Below are positions 31,811-43,500 of a stretch of DNA of 64,000 nt, in pieces (the first letter of the stretch is position 1; each line of letters begins with the position of its first letter). The position numbers and the translations under genes were made by a program. The notes beneath the pieces were generated by a model, which was given only the letters and a program-made list of their open reading frames with translations, did no database searches and had not been told where the DNA came from. Source of the stretch: Sporothrix humicola (lineage: Eukaryota > Ascomycota > Sordariomycetes > Ophiostomatales > Ophiostomataceae); assembly GCA_021396245.1 (NCBI GenBank), contig WNYE01000086.1, positions 119,155-183,154 of the forward strand, written 5' to 3'.

Positions 31811-34800
31811 TTTGATTGATTTGGCGGGTAGATAAATTGTGTGCTGTAAAGCTGTATCTGGAAAAGAGTGGCGGTTGAGATTGGCGTGAGATCTGGAGAC
31901 GATGTGCCGCAAGCGAAATGAGCTGTGGTGGTAGTGTACCGGCTAAGGCTGATGACGATCTGGAGTGCTGGAGCAGGAAGGATTGACTGGTCTTGGCTTG
32001 GAGAAGACTTGAGAGTTTCTTGAGATTGGAGATCTTGAAAAGATGTGTAGATGTCTAAGTTTGAAAGATGCAAAGAGACCTCGCGGAGGGCTGTCTTTTA
32101 TAGTCAGAGGACTGGGTACGGGGAGTTGCAAAAATGAATGTGAAAGTGGTTGAGTGAGAAGGGTTTCTCAAAGTGAGCCTGCTCTATGAAGGAAGAAGAA
32201 CAGAAGAAAAGACTGAAGTGAGTCGAAAGTGAAAGTAAAGACGGTTGATGTGAAAGTCAGAACGAAGTGAGAGGAAGGAGAGAAAAAAGAGAGGGGAAAC
32301 AGAAAAGGAAGAAAAGAAGAAGGGTGGTCTCGATCTTTATTCGGAAAGGCAGAAAAAGCAGAGAAAAACAGCGACAGCCAAGAGACAAAGAACTGAGAAA
32401 AAGGTAAGAGCGAACCCAAAGAGATCTGAGAAACCCACGAGTTGTGCAGGGGGGAGGGGGGCGATGCAGTGGATGCACACAACAAGACGGCCTTGTTGAT
32501 GGTGGTGTGGGTCCCGCGCTCCGGCTTCCAGGCACCGCCAGAGAAGGAAAGACCGATGCGAAAAACGAAAATAAGAAAAGAAAAACAGAAAAAACCCTTG
32601 ATGCTTGTACCTTGTGACTGTGGTCTGGACCTTCCGTGACTTGTGAGTACATAAAAAGTGAGGAAAGAGCTATTCACAGGTAGACCCGACGAGGAAGGAA
32701 CAAGTCAATACTGACTCCTGACAATGTACAAAATCAATAAAATATGAGGAGAGGAAGGAGCACACGAAGGAGGTGGCTTTCACAGGGAGGGCAAGAGCAT
32801 TCGAAAACTGGCAATAAACAGCAAGTGACATGGACATGACAAGGACATGACAAGAGACATTCGATACGATTGGAGGTCATGGCAGGAGGGTGGAACCCCG
32901 GACTGGCCAGACTTCTCTGTCAGGCAAGTAAAAGATACAGAAAGGAAGCCAAAAGGGAGCCTCTGGCTTTCTGGAGGCTGGAAAGTACACACGGCGTTCC
33001 AGAGAAGAGAACTAGGCAACATCAATGGCCTCAGCTCAGGAGAAAAATGCCTTTTTAGTGATGAGGCTTTTGAGTGGTGAGAGGTGAGCCCCCGACTTAC
33101 ACAAAATAGGAGGTTGGCGCAGGGCGGCAGCGCGAACGGGAAAGCCTGGGTCAGGTACAAGCACAGAAAAATCCAGGTACGAGAAGGGGTTACTTGCCGC
33201 TTTGTACACACACCACACAACAGCCACTGGGAGGGAGGACAAAAAACATTGAAAAAAGGTACCAGGGGTAAGAGCCAAAAAGAGTGGGGTCCCAAGGGGG
33301 GAACGGTTGTGTCGGCTTCCCATTGGCTAGAAACAACCAAGGCGACAGGGGTCAATCGGACGGAGTGTTTCTGGAGGGGTGGAAGGAGGGAGCTAAAAAC
33401 CTGCAAGGAACAGAGTCAAAGAGAGAGAGAGAGAGAGGCTCGAGAGGGACCTGAAAGCCTGCAGAAGGAAGAAACAGACTTTTCTCGACCCTGTCAGCTT
33501 CTTCTCAGGTCAGGCACAGGCGTCTTTTCATTCGCCATTCACAAGAACGCCCTGCAGGACAGGGGCACAGAACGCGGAAAAGAAAACAAAAAAAGACAAA
33601 AGACAAGCTCAAGAGGATCTGAGAGGATGGACAAGCTTGCGCTGACAGGAGACTGAAAGATGAAGGACGGGGGGGAGAGAAACATCAGGCCGAACAGGGC
33701 ACGGAATCTAGCCAGATCCCAGCACGAGGTGACCGGAAAGTCAGGCAAAAGTCCTTTCGACAGTGGCCAGAACCTCAAGGAACAGCGAGAAACAAGAAAA
33801 AGTTGCCCAACTTCTTGCTGGCCCCCAGAGGCCCCCAGCCGCCTTGCCCTGGCATCGCCTCCACTGTGGAATGGGCGTCGTGAGGCGCAGGAGCACCAAA
33901 TATCCAAAGGGACCAGAAGAGGGGACCAAAGAGACCAGCTCCCCCAGCAAAGCCGTCCTCCTTTCATTTGCAACATGCCAAAGACGGTATTTTTTCAAGG
34001 AAGGACAGGGAAGACAGGGTCGTTGACAAGACGATTGCAAGGCAGGCCTGGTCTAGGCTCTCGAGATGTTCTCCGATAGAGTGTGACGTCCGAGAAACAG
34101 CCCGACTGTGAGGACGAGGAAGAGGATCAAGAAGATCGACGAGAACAAGAAACAAGAAACAAGAACGACAGAGCGACAGAACGCCGCCGGGCGTCCCTTT
34201 GCCTCGAAATGTCTTAAGAGCCCTGCCGCTCGCCGAGCAGATCTTTACGAATATACGAACGAGTATGAGTCTGTATGTACTCACAAGCAGTGGACACACG
34301 GGGCAGAGACATGGCCGTTCAACTCCAGAGCCTCCTGCGCTAGGCTGTCGCAGTTTCATGGCGTAAAAGGGAAAAGAAAGGCAAAAACAAAAACAAAAAC
34401 AGCGCATCTCACTTGCATGTGCCGTCAAGCCACGGCGCAAAGCAAAGAGCGCAAAGCGAGCGCAAAGCGCAAAGGATGCCCAAAGAGCGCAGACGCCAAA
34501 GAAACTTCAAGGAACAAACAGCGCAGACTTTGGAAACAAAGCAAGCGAGCGAGGAGGGTGCGCCACTGGCTGCAGGCATCGGTCTTGACACCACGCAAGC
34601 GGCTACCTACTTTGCACACTCGTGCTGTTTCGATGTGGTCCTGTGGAGGCGCATATGGTTCTTGAACAAAGAAAAGAAGGGGTACATCGACGAAAACTTG
34701 ACGAAAAGTCGACCAGTGTCGACCGAACGTTGAACCAACGTTGAACGACATGCGACCAACGAAACGCCAAAAGAACGGCGAGGACAAAAGGCGAGAAGAA

Positions 34801-36969
34801 AAAGACAAAAAAGAGGGGATCATGCAGGCCGGAGAAAAAGGAATAAAAAAGAGACCTTACGGAGTACAGACAGGAGTCAAAAGACAAGACGACACAAGAG
34901 GGTAAAAAGAAAAGAAAAAGAAAAGAAAGAGGGTCCGAAGTTGCAGACGCCGATTGGCCCACGATGGCGACGAAGGAGTTTGAAGGCGAAAAGAAAGAAG
35001 CCCACGAGGAAGAGACTGCATCCACGTATCGCGGAATCATTTTCAGGTACATCGTCTCTCGACGTGGCCCCTCTCCGTCGCCTCCTTCTTCCTTCTCCTC
35101 CTTGTCTCTTCCTCTCCCGCCGCCGCCCGGCCGCTCAGGAGACCCGTTCGCGGTGGACTTTTGTGGGTTTTCTGTCTGCCTGTGTGAGTGGACTACTGCA
35201 GGTGGTCGCTGGTTTTTTTTATCGGTCTCCTTCACAACAAAGACGTCGCCGCCAGTGCCTGGCCGGACTCTCGACGTGCATGAGATAGTGCAGGACTTTG
35301 GGAGTGGCTGCATTTGCGTGCATTTTGGGCGTCCTCTGCGATGCGCCCATGTCACTCTTTAACAGAACAGGGGTCGTCCTTCAGCACTAACATAACAGTA
35401 TTGGCCAGAATCCACGCAAAAGTTCTCGACGTCTCCTCTGTAACAGAGTATTTTACCCTGTAAGTTGCCGGCTCACGATCAGAGGCGTTTTTTCTCTTCA
35501 AGAGACGGTGTCGGTCTAGGTTTGCTAGGTTTGATTTTTTCTTTGTCTGCCTCTCCTCATGGTCGCCGTTGACAATTCTTTAGTCTACCTTCCCTTTGAA
35601 GATTGTTGCCTCAGACCGACAGTTCTAAAGACCCTTCGGGCCGGACAAGCCAGGAACGCGTGTATTTTGTCCTCTTTACCGGGTAAGTGGTAAAGTGTTC
35701 CTGAGGATCACTTTCATATTGTCTACAATCATCGTATAGATGAACACCTCGGGTGCAGACCGTTATGCTGCCGTGCCTTGTGCCGAGCATTGCAGCTTGC
35801 GTGTATGAAAGTATATATGCGACATCTCTATGCGACGACTAAGTGCATGCTGCTGTGTTGATGACGAATGCAGCTACATCTTCGTTATTCTTTACCACGT
35901 TTTGCGTCGCCAAAGAAAAGCTGATATCGTTTCTTTGTTTCCTTTGTGTTTTCTTCATCTTTTTTCGTACATCTTCGGTCTTGTGTTTCCCACCATTTCT
36001 TCTCTTTCTCTTCTGTATATCCGCAACAGCATTCCTGTGGGAGTTATTTTTGGCTCTCCCAATTCTTGGGGGCGAGCGCCTGTCAGGCAAACTGTTTCTT
36101 CTCGTTGCTACCTCACTGGCACGCGGCAAACGCCATTCCCACGTACCTGGGCGGTCGATCCGCTTCTGTGTGCTCTCTGTACAATGTGTTACGAAGAATA
36201 ACAAGAAAACGACAAACCTGGTGTGGTGACGCATTGTGCGCGCATGCCAGAGACAGGCCACCAATGACTACCACAACCTCTCTCCTCTTGAGTAACGTGA
36301 TATGACACATGCGTATAATTTTTGTTCAACCTTTTCGCCCTGGAATACAGTCAGCACTGCGTAGTTCATATACTCGATACAGTCTCACAAAGCCTCCATG
36401 CCTCCATGGTTTCTAGAGACGAGCACCGCAGGGAAGGCCAGGGAAGGGTGGGAATGAGAGGATGACGAGGACTGAGCGGATATGAGATGACATGGTCGGG
36501 TCAAGGTCATGGACATGGTCAGTTGACATGGCCAGGTTGTGCTGCCGGACTCAAGAGCGCCTAAACACATCCAGGGCCACGAAAACAAGATGATCCTTCT
36601 GCCCGTTGACATTGAGCACAACATGAAATTATTGTTTATGGGGTTTGTGTCCGTGTCTGTCAGCAAAAGGATCGCCTCCGCAGTTTGAGGTTGATGAAGA
36701 GAAGTCTTGGACGGGTCTGGACCAGGGTCACGATAATGAGGCCAGGAATGTCGAGATAGAAAACGATACGAGGCAAGTGTTGCCGTGGTGCACAGAGCTG
36801 ACTCGACAGTCCCAGTGCATCTTTCATATCGGAATCTGGGGATGGTACGGGGAAATGAATGAAGAGAAGAGAAGGAGAAAGTAAACTCGGTCGTAACAGT
36901 CGTCATTTCATTCGCTCTATATGCTCTAGTTATATATCGCTTCGCTATCTATGTGAACAGATGCAACCT
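31811..36969. other. Gene-free stretch of 5.2 kb
   Basis: The longest region in the window without a supported gene. From about 32160 to 34950 the plus strand is visibly purine-rich (A and G), i.e. the strand read by the barrel-protein gene is C/T-rich there, so part may be its long promoter and leader. From 35360 to 36900 the composition is more balanced and AT-richer. Open frames on both strands are low complexity. It contains a GCGCAAAG-type repeat patch (about 34434-34500). No tRNA or rRNA gene is evident. Confidence 0.4.
34434..34500. repeat. Irregular repeat patch, GCGCAAAG-like units
   Basis: Several copies of GCGCAAAG and shortened or altered forms (GCAAAGA, CCCAAAGA) lie close together without a fixed period. 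Confidence 0.55.
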
Positions 36970-37995
36970 CTACTGCTCCGGTTGTGTACCGTGGGCTGCT
37001 TTTGCACCCTTCACGGCCTGCCCCTTGACCGGCTTTTTCGTAAACGTGTACAGGAACAGGCCCTCCCGGCTGAACACCGGCCGGTCCTCGTCCACCACCT
37101 CTGTAAAGATGAACTTCTTCTGCGCCTTCTTGACAAACTGCGTGTCTGCCCGCCGCCGCTTCTTGAAGCAGAAGTAGACGACCACGTCGTCGGCGAGGGC
37201 CATCAAGTCCTCGAGCGTGGCGAGTAGCAGAGGAAACGCAGGCTCAAAGTAGACGCAGTCGGCGGCGAGAATCACGTTGGGTTTCTGGTCCAAGACCTCT
37301 TGCGGGAGCGGCTCACCCCAGTTGAGGATCAGCGGCTTGACGTCTTGGGTCAACCCGTTGAGCTCAATGTTGTGCCCCATGAGCTCAAACATGGGCAGCT
37401 GGTCGGTGATGTACATGGGCGAAGCCGAAGCCGGAGCCGCGGCGCCGTTTCGTGCCGCCTGGTTCGCCAGCGCCACGGCCAGCCCGACCAGTCCGCCACC
37501 GGCGCCGAGTTCGAGTCTACAAATGTTAGCAAGTCATAATATCTGATGATCACAGGGGCGTTTGACGTACATCCTCGCATTGGCCATGCCGCCCTTGTGG
37601 TACCGCAGCATGTGCTTCGCCAGCACCATCCCCGCCGGCCACGTTTGCCCGCCGCAGCCGTTGGTCAAGTCTTCGCGGAGCCGCAGGTCGGGCGCCGGTG
37701 CCAGCAGGCCGTCAAAGCCAATCACCGTCTCGCCCGCCGCCTTGTACTCGGGCATCGGAGCAATGACGTCGGCAGCAGCCTTGGCGACGACCGTGGCACC
37801 GTTCTCGTCGCCGGCCTCCAGCTGTAGACCGCCGAGCAACAGCGGGTTCAGCTCCGGCGTCGACTCCCGGCTGAACGCTCCGTCGACCTCGATGACGGCC
37901 TCCCGGACGACTTCCCCTTTGACGTCCCCGTGGACGCTGACCCCGTTGACCCCGTTGACCTCCAGGATGGCCTCCCGGATGGTGGTGGTGGCCAT
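36970..37995 (-). CDS. EFM6: EFM6-like protein-lysine methyltransferase (class I SAM-dependent)
   Basis: Exon 1 is 37571-37995, exon 2 is 36970-37516; the 54-nt intron has a GTACGT donor, GCTAAC branch point and TAG acceptor. The product is 323 residues. Near residues 111-120 is GCGGQTWPAG, the METTL21-family motif. Spliced motif I, ILELGAGGGLVGLAVAL, runs across the junction (about 142-158). ADCVYFEP (about 227-234) replaces the catalytic-loop D/N motif. Yeast Efm6 methylates a lysine of translation factor eEF1A; the family match is good but EFM6 versus a sister METTL21-like enzyme cannot be settled by eye. The N-terminal 100 residues are poorly conserved and include VNGVNGV, from a 9-bp DNA repeat. 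The C-terminus is basic (KKPVKGQAVKGAKAAHG). It is divergent from the AXL2-like gene. Confidence 0.82.
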
Positions 37996-40536
37996 TGCAG
38001 CCTCGTGGAGCCTCGTGGGGCCGTGGAGAACTTGGGCTGGGGGTTGATTGCTTTTAAAGTCGATGCACAGATACTTTTGTCTTTGCTATTGACCGCTTTG
38101 CAGTTGATCGGCAGTTGTCTCCCTTGCGGCGGCTGTGACTGGTTGAAGATGTACGTCGAACTTTGGAGTAAGTCTCTCTTCGCTTGGCTTTCGTCTACTT
38201 CGTACACTGTCCTGTTGAGGCGCGTGTTTGTTTCCTTGGCAGCACAAAATGCTCCCTTTCTTCAACACTGTCGCCCTTGCGTTGCGAACGAGCGTGTTTT
38301 GTGAGTGCTGCTGGTGCAGAACCTGAAAATGAGTCTCAAGGAAGGCCCAAGGAAGACTCAACAAGCAAAAGAAGCAAGAAAAGGCAAAGAAAGTTGATTG
38401 CGATGTGCACTTCTCTGGGGTTTGCTCAAGAATGCAAAAGGGACGCCCTTCTTTTGTTGTATCGTGTGCGTTTTTAATTGCGGTTCACTCCCTGTGCTAT
38501 CCGGTATCGTGTGCGCCTACTTGTGTCTATTTTGTGCGTGTTTGTGAGTGCTTCTATCTGTGAGATGTCGACAGAGCACCCTGAGAATATGAGGATTTCG
38601 CCGCCTTTTTGTCCCGCCATGGGTTTCTCCCAATTTCCGTCTTTCGCTATTATTTTTTTGTGCTCATTGGGCCATTCAGGTCCAGACCCTCCCCTTCCCG
38701 ATTGGGATGGATCGTGCCTCTTAGCGAAAAGGGAAAGGGCAGATGGTGAGAGAAAGTGCCCCTCTTTTTTGCGCTCTCCTACTGGTTCCCACCTGGTTCT
38801 CGACTCTCACCCAAAACTGCCTTTTGGCATGCGCGCCTTCCGCATGTTAAGCAGTTAAGCTCCACGCGTAAAGCCGTTTCGGCGTTCCTTCCGTCTACAT
38901 TCTCTCCCCAGATCTTGGGATCTCGACATCGCATACCAATTGCAGTTTCCTAAACGAACGTCACCTCCCTTTTTTTTTCTTCCTCATTTGCATCACCAGA
39001 TTGTCGACACTTTTCACATTGCGAGTGCACAACTCTCCAGCACAACTTTATGCTCGCTAGCCTTGTTTTTTTCGTGTTTTTTTACCCCTTGATTCCCCTG
39101 GTGCGCTTTTGATATCCCTTCGACAGCAGCCCTGCCTATAGAAAAGCACCCAAGACAAAGCACAAAAGGACAAAAATGGACACAAGCACACAAAAAAGAA
39201 CAAGAGCTGCACCAGACGACATACCCCTTACCCAATGTCGACTGTGGCTCTGCACATCTCTCCTCCCTGCCATATGCTCAGGAATGCAAGCCCATTAACA
39301 CGAACATTGGCTCCAGACACAGGGAGGTGTTGACTTTGGATTTCGACTTGTGCCGTGCGCCGATGGGACGCTGATGAAGATGCATCGACATTCTGCAGCC
39401 TTTTGACGTCTCTTCTTGAAGACAATTATTCATGCAAAGCAAGTGCTCGTTGAAGACGAGCTGGCGAGCTCTCGATATACTGTTTTCTTGCTCAAATCAT
39501 TCTTTCTCGAACAAGATAGATCAAGTGAATTCGTCTCGCCTTAAGGTTAAGTCAGCCTCCGTCGATATGTCAGGTTGACTGGAATTCAGCCAATTCAGCT
39601 ACTTCAACGACTTACACGACTAGTCCAACCGTTTTCCTTCGTCATAGCTGCCCTTTCGTACCTTTTCTATCATCAACAGCAAAGTCGCTGTAAAAAAAGT
39701 CTGCAGAGACTCAAGAGACTCTAAAGACTCGAGTGGGTGGGAAGAAGCCTCCCTTTTGGACCCAAGCAACCCTTCCGACCTTTCCACCCTTTCCATCCCT
39801 CCACAGCATCAACAACCCTCCCTCTCCATATCCATACTGCACTCGACTGCGGTGGTTAATATCTCTTTCCATTCCAACAAGGCTACCCCTCGCCCCCTTT
39901 GCCCTGCCGTTATACGCGTTTGCAGTGTTTTTGCAGCCATTTTGCTGTAAACCAGCTGTATGCTTGCTTGCCTTTAGCCTCCCCGCTTGGTGACAAGAAA
40001 TTATCACGACAATGGCTCAAGGGAGTCTTTGCTGTAAACTAGGGTCCTGCCATGGTCCCATAGTCTCATAGTCGCATACCTCAACATCTTGACTGATGCC
40101 GCGTTGTCCTTGAGTGTTTACTCGTTCTTTCCTCCTTACACGTTTTTTTTTCTGTCGTCCATTCATTCTTTCGTTCTGTCAGTCCTTTCTGAATTTTTTC
40201 CTTCTCGTCATTCTTTCATTCTTGCATTCTCGCGTTCCCTCACTCTTTACTTTCTCATACTCTTTTTTGTCACTCCTTCACTGTCAAAAATACAACATCA
40301 GCGTTTGTTTGCGAATCGCGACAATCTACTACTCTCTCCTTTGTCAGGTTTGATTTGTTCCGACAAGCAACAACTTCTCGGCGCATCACGATATCACACT
40401 CGATCTCGAAGCGATCCGGCCGCGCGCATACTTCCAGATCGAACGGCCTCGTCTCGTCTAATCACGATATCAAACTCGAGCATCACAACTGGGACACTGC
40501 AGAATCATATAGTCTGTTCTCTCGTCGGGCGGCACA
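37996..40536. other. Divergent intergenic region, 2.5 kb
   Basis: Between the methyltransferase gene (-) and the AXL2-like gene (+). From about 39750 to 40480 the plus strand is strongly C/T-rich, as expected of a long fungal leader. I see no coding region that survives inspection. Confidence 0.45.
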
Positions 40537-43500
40537 ATGCAGCTGCCTGCGATGCTGGCCACCCGGGCTGCGGCCTGGGCGTGCCTCATCAAGCTCGTGT
40601 CCAGCTCGCCGGCCATTAGTTTTCCAATCAATGCCCAGGTGCCTCCGGTGGCACGCATCGCATCGACCTTTTCCTTTGTTTTTGCCGACAACACGTTTAC
40701 ATCCTCGCCTCCGTCATCGTCCTCGACCATAACCTACACTCTCGAGGATGCACCAAGCTGGCTGTCCATCGACTCGAGCGAGCGCTGGCTGCATGGCACG
40801 CCGCAGGAAGACGATGTCCCCGCGGGCGACGTGGTGGGCGTCCCGATTGCCATTGTGGCCACGGACAGCACGGGCTCGACGACAATGAACGTCACGCTGG
40901 TGGTGTCGCGCAATGCGGCGCCGACGGTCGAGATCCCCATTGCCCAGCAGCTCGAAGAGTCTGGTCTACCCTACTCGGAACCGTCTTCCCTCTTATCGTA
41001 CCCGGACAAGTACTTTAATTTCTCGTTCTCGCAGTCGACCTTTTCCAGCTCTGGTTTGAACTATTATGCCGTGTCGGGCGACAACTCTCCACTTCCCTCA
41101 TGGATCGCTTTTGATTCGGGCCAAATCATGTTTTCGGGCACAACACCGCCCTCGGATTCTCTAGTTGAGCCACCCCAAACATTCAATTTCCAGCTGATTG
41201 CATCTGATGTTACGGGCTTTTCGGCCGCCTCGATCGGGTTCTCAATTGTGGTCGGCAGCCGCGAGATTACGGCCGACGACCCGTCGGTTGTTCTGAACGC
41301 GACCGTCGGCAAGGAGTTGGTCTATGACGGCCTCCAGCATGGTATCCGTGTCGACGGCCAAGTCGCCGGCCCTTCCAATTTGACGGCCAAAGTCCTGGCA
41401 GGCTCGTCGCCGCCAGACTGGCTGACGTTCAACGCCAAGACGTGGGAGCTCAGCGGCACGCCGCCGTCGTCGGCCCAGAACTCGGCGTTTTCCATTTCCT
41501 TTTCTGATGCCCTCGCGGACTCGCTCAATGTCACGTTCCAGGTCGATATTGACGAGAACGGCACCGTGTTCCGCAATACGCTGCCTGCCATGCAGGCACA
41601 GCGCGGCAGCGAGTTTCGGCTGGATCTGGGACCGTATCTCGTGCAGATGGAGGGCGTCACCGTGTCGATCGAGACGGACCCCAAGGAGGACTGGATCCAT
41701 TTCAACCAGTCGACCTTTGTGATCTCGGGCGACGTGCCCATTGCGGAGACGGCCACGTCCATTTCTGTGTCGGTGCGGGCCACTCTCGAGAGCTCCAAGG
41801 CGACCGAGAGCGAAACGTTTATGCTCCAGATCATGCCGGGCACGTCGTCCAACAATGCGACAGCCTCCGCGTCACCAACGTCGTCGGCCACGCCCACAAA
41901 CAGCTCGTCGGCCGCTGCTGCCCCGACGTCTTCCAGCTCAACATCCACCCAGACGATCCTACTAGCCGTCCTCATCCCGACTCTGCTCCTGGCTCTCGTC
42001 CTCACAATCATTGCCTGCTGCTACTTGAAGCGGCGCCGCCAAAAGAAGCGCGAGCTGTCGCAACACTTGACCAACAAGGACATTTCGGATCCGGTGCCGT
42101 TCAGTTTTGCCTACAACGGCCAGGACGACATTGTGTCGTCGATGCGCGCCCTGGACAAGGAGTACAAGGTCAGCAACTTGAACAAGGCGCATGCGCAGCA
42201 AAAGTTAGACCAGGAAAAGGCCAAACTGCAGGCGCAAGCACACGCGGAAGAAATTCCTGTCGGTACGGCCCTGGCCATCTCGGGCGAGGAAGGCGAAGGC
42301 GGTGATCCGGAGCGTTCAGGTTCCAGTTCCGGCTCAAACTCGGGCTCTGGCACGGGATCATCCACAGACCCCAGCAGCGGCACCACTGACACCGCCATGA
42401 TGACACGCGCTGGTGTCGGTGCAGCCGCCGGCGCCGGCGCAATGGCAGGCCTGGTATCAGCAGCCGCCGTTGCCACGAAGAAGAAGTCACCGAAGAAAGG
42501 CAGCAATCATGACGACAACGACGACAGCGCTATCCCCGACTTCCCAGCGCCTCCCTCGATCCACTCTGGCAACGGCCACAACTCGTCTCCCTCGTCCTCG
42601 TCGGCCGGCACGTCCCGCAGCCACCGCGCCCGAGCGGCTGCTAACGGCCAGTGGCCTTTTGAGGCCTCGACGATTATCTCCAGCGTCCACTCCCGCCACT
42701 CCTCGGGCGACACCGACGAGCACTCCAACGCGTCGTACGCCAGCAGCCAGCCCGTCGACGACGCGCAGCAGCGCGACGCTCTGGGTATTTTGGGCAGCAT
42801 CGCTTCGTCGTCGCTCTCGAAAAAGAACAGCGGGTCTGTCTTGACGCGCCAGACGGTCCGCACAAGCACGCCCATGCAGCTGGACATTGCCGTGCAGGCC
42901 GCTGAAGCGAGCAGGGCTAACTCAGCTGCCGGCGGCGGTCTGCTGGCAGAACATATCTTCGCCAGCCAGGAAGCCATTGTCGACGAGGGCCGCAGCTCGA
43001 TGAACACGGTCCGCCGCCACCACCACGACGACGGACGGTCCTCCATGCAGGCCGTTGTCGACGGCACGCGGTCCACGTTTGACACCGACGACGTCGAGGA
43101 CGGCCATGGCGGCCAAGGCGACGAAAACGAAAACCGGCGCACCGGCTTCTTCACGGGCTTTGCCTCCAAGATCGCCTCCCGCTTCCGCAAGGGCGTGCCC
43201 AAGGCCCGGTCGGCCATGAAGCGGTTCTCGACGGCCGGCGCCAGCAGCTATCCGTCGCCCGACCAGGCATCGTTTGACACGGACCTGGGGAGCGTCACGA
43301 TTGGCAACATTACCACGGCGCAGCCCTACAAGCCGCGGCCCGTGTTCATTGGCGGCAGCGTCAACCGCATCAACGAGGAGTCACCGCAGCCGGCGGGCAG
43401 CACGTGGTGGAACCGGGACTCGAAGCCGGGCAGTCGGGCGTCGGGGGCGGTCAACAGCCGGGCGGGCGCCAGTTCACGGCACACGGCCCGTACGGCGCAA

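Noticed and set aside
34603..35355. 250-codon minus-strand frame in the gene-free block
   Set aside because: Contains Phe runs and simple-sequence stretches; nothing conserved is visible.
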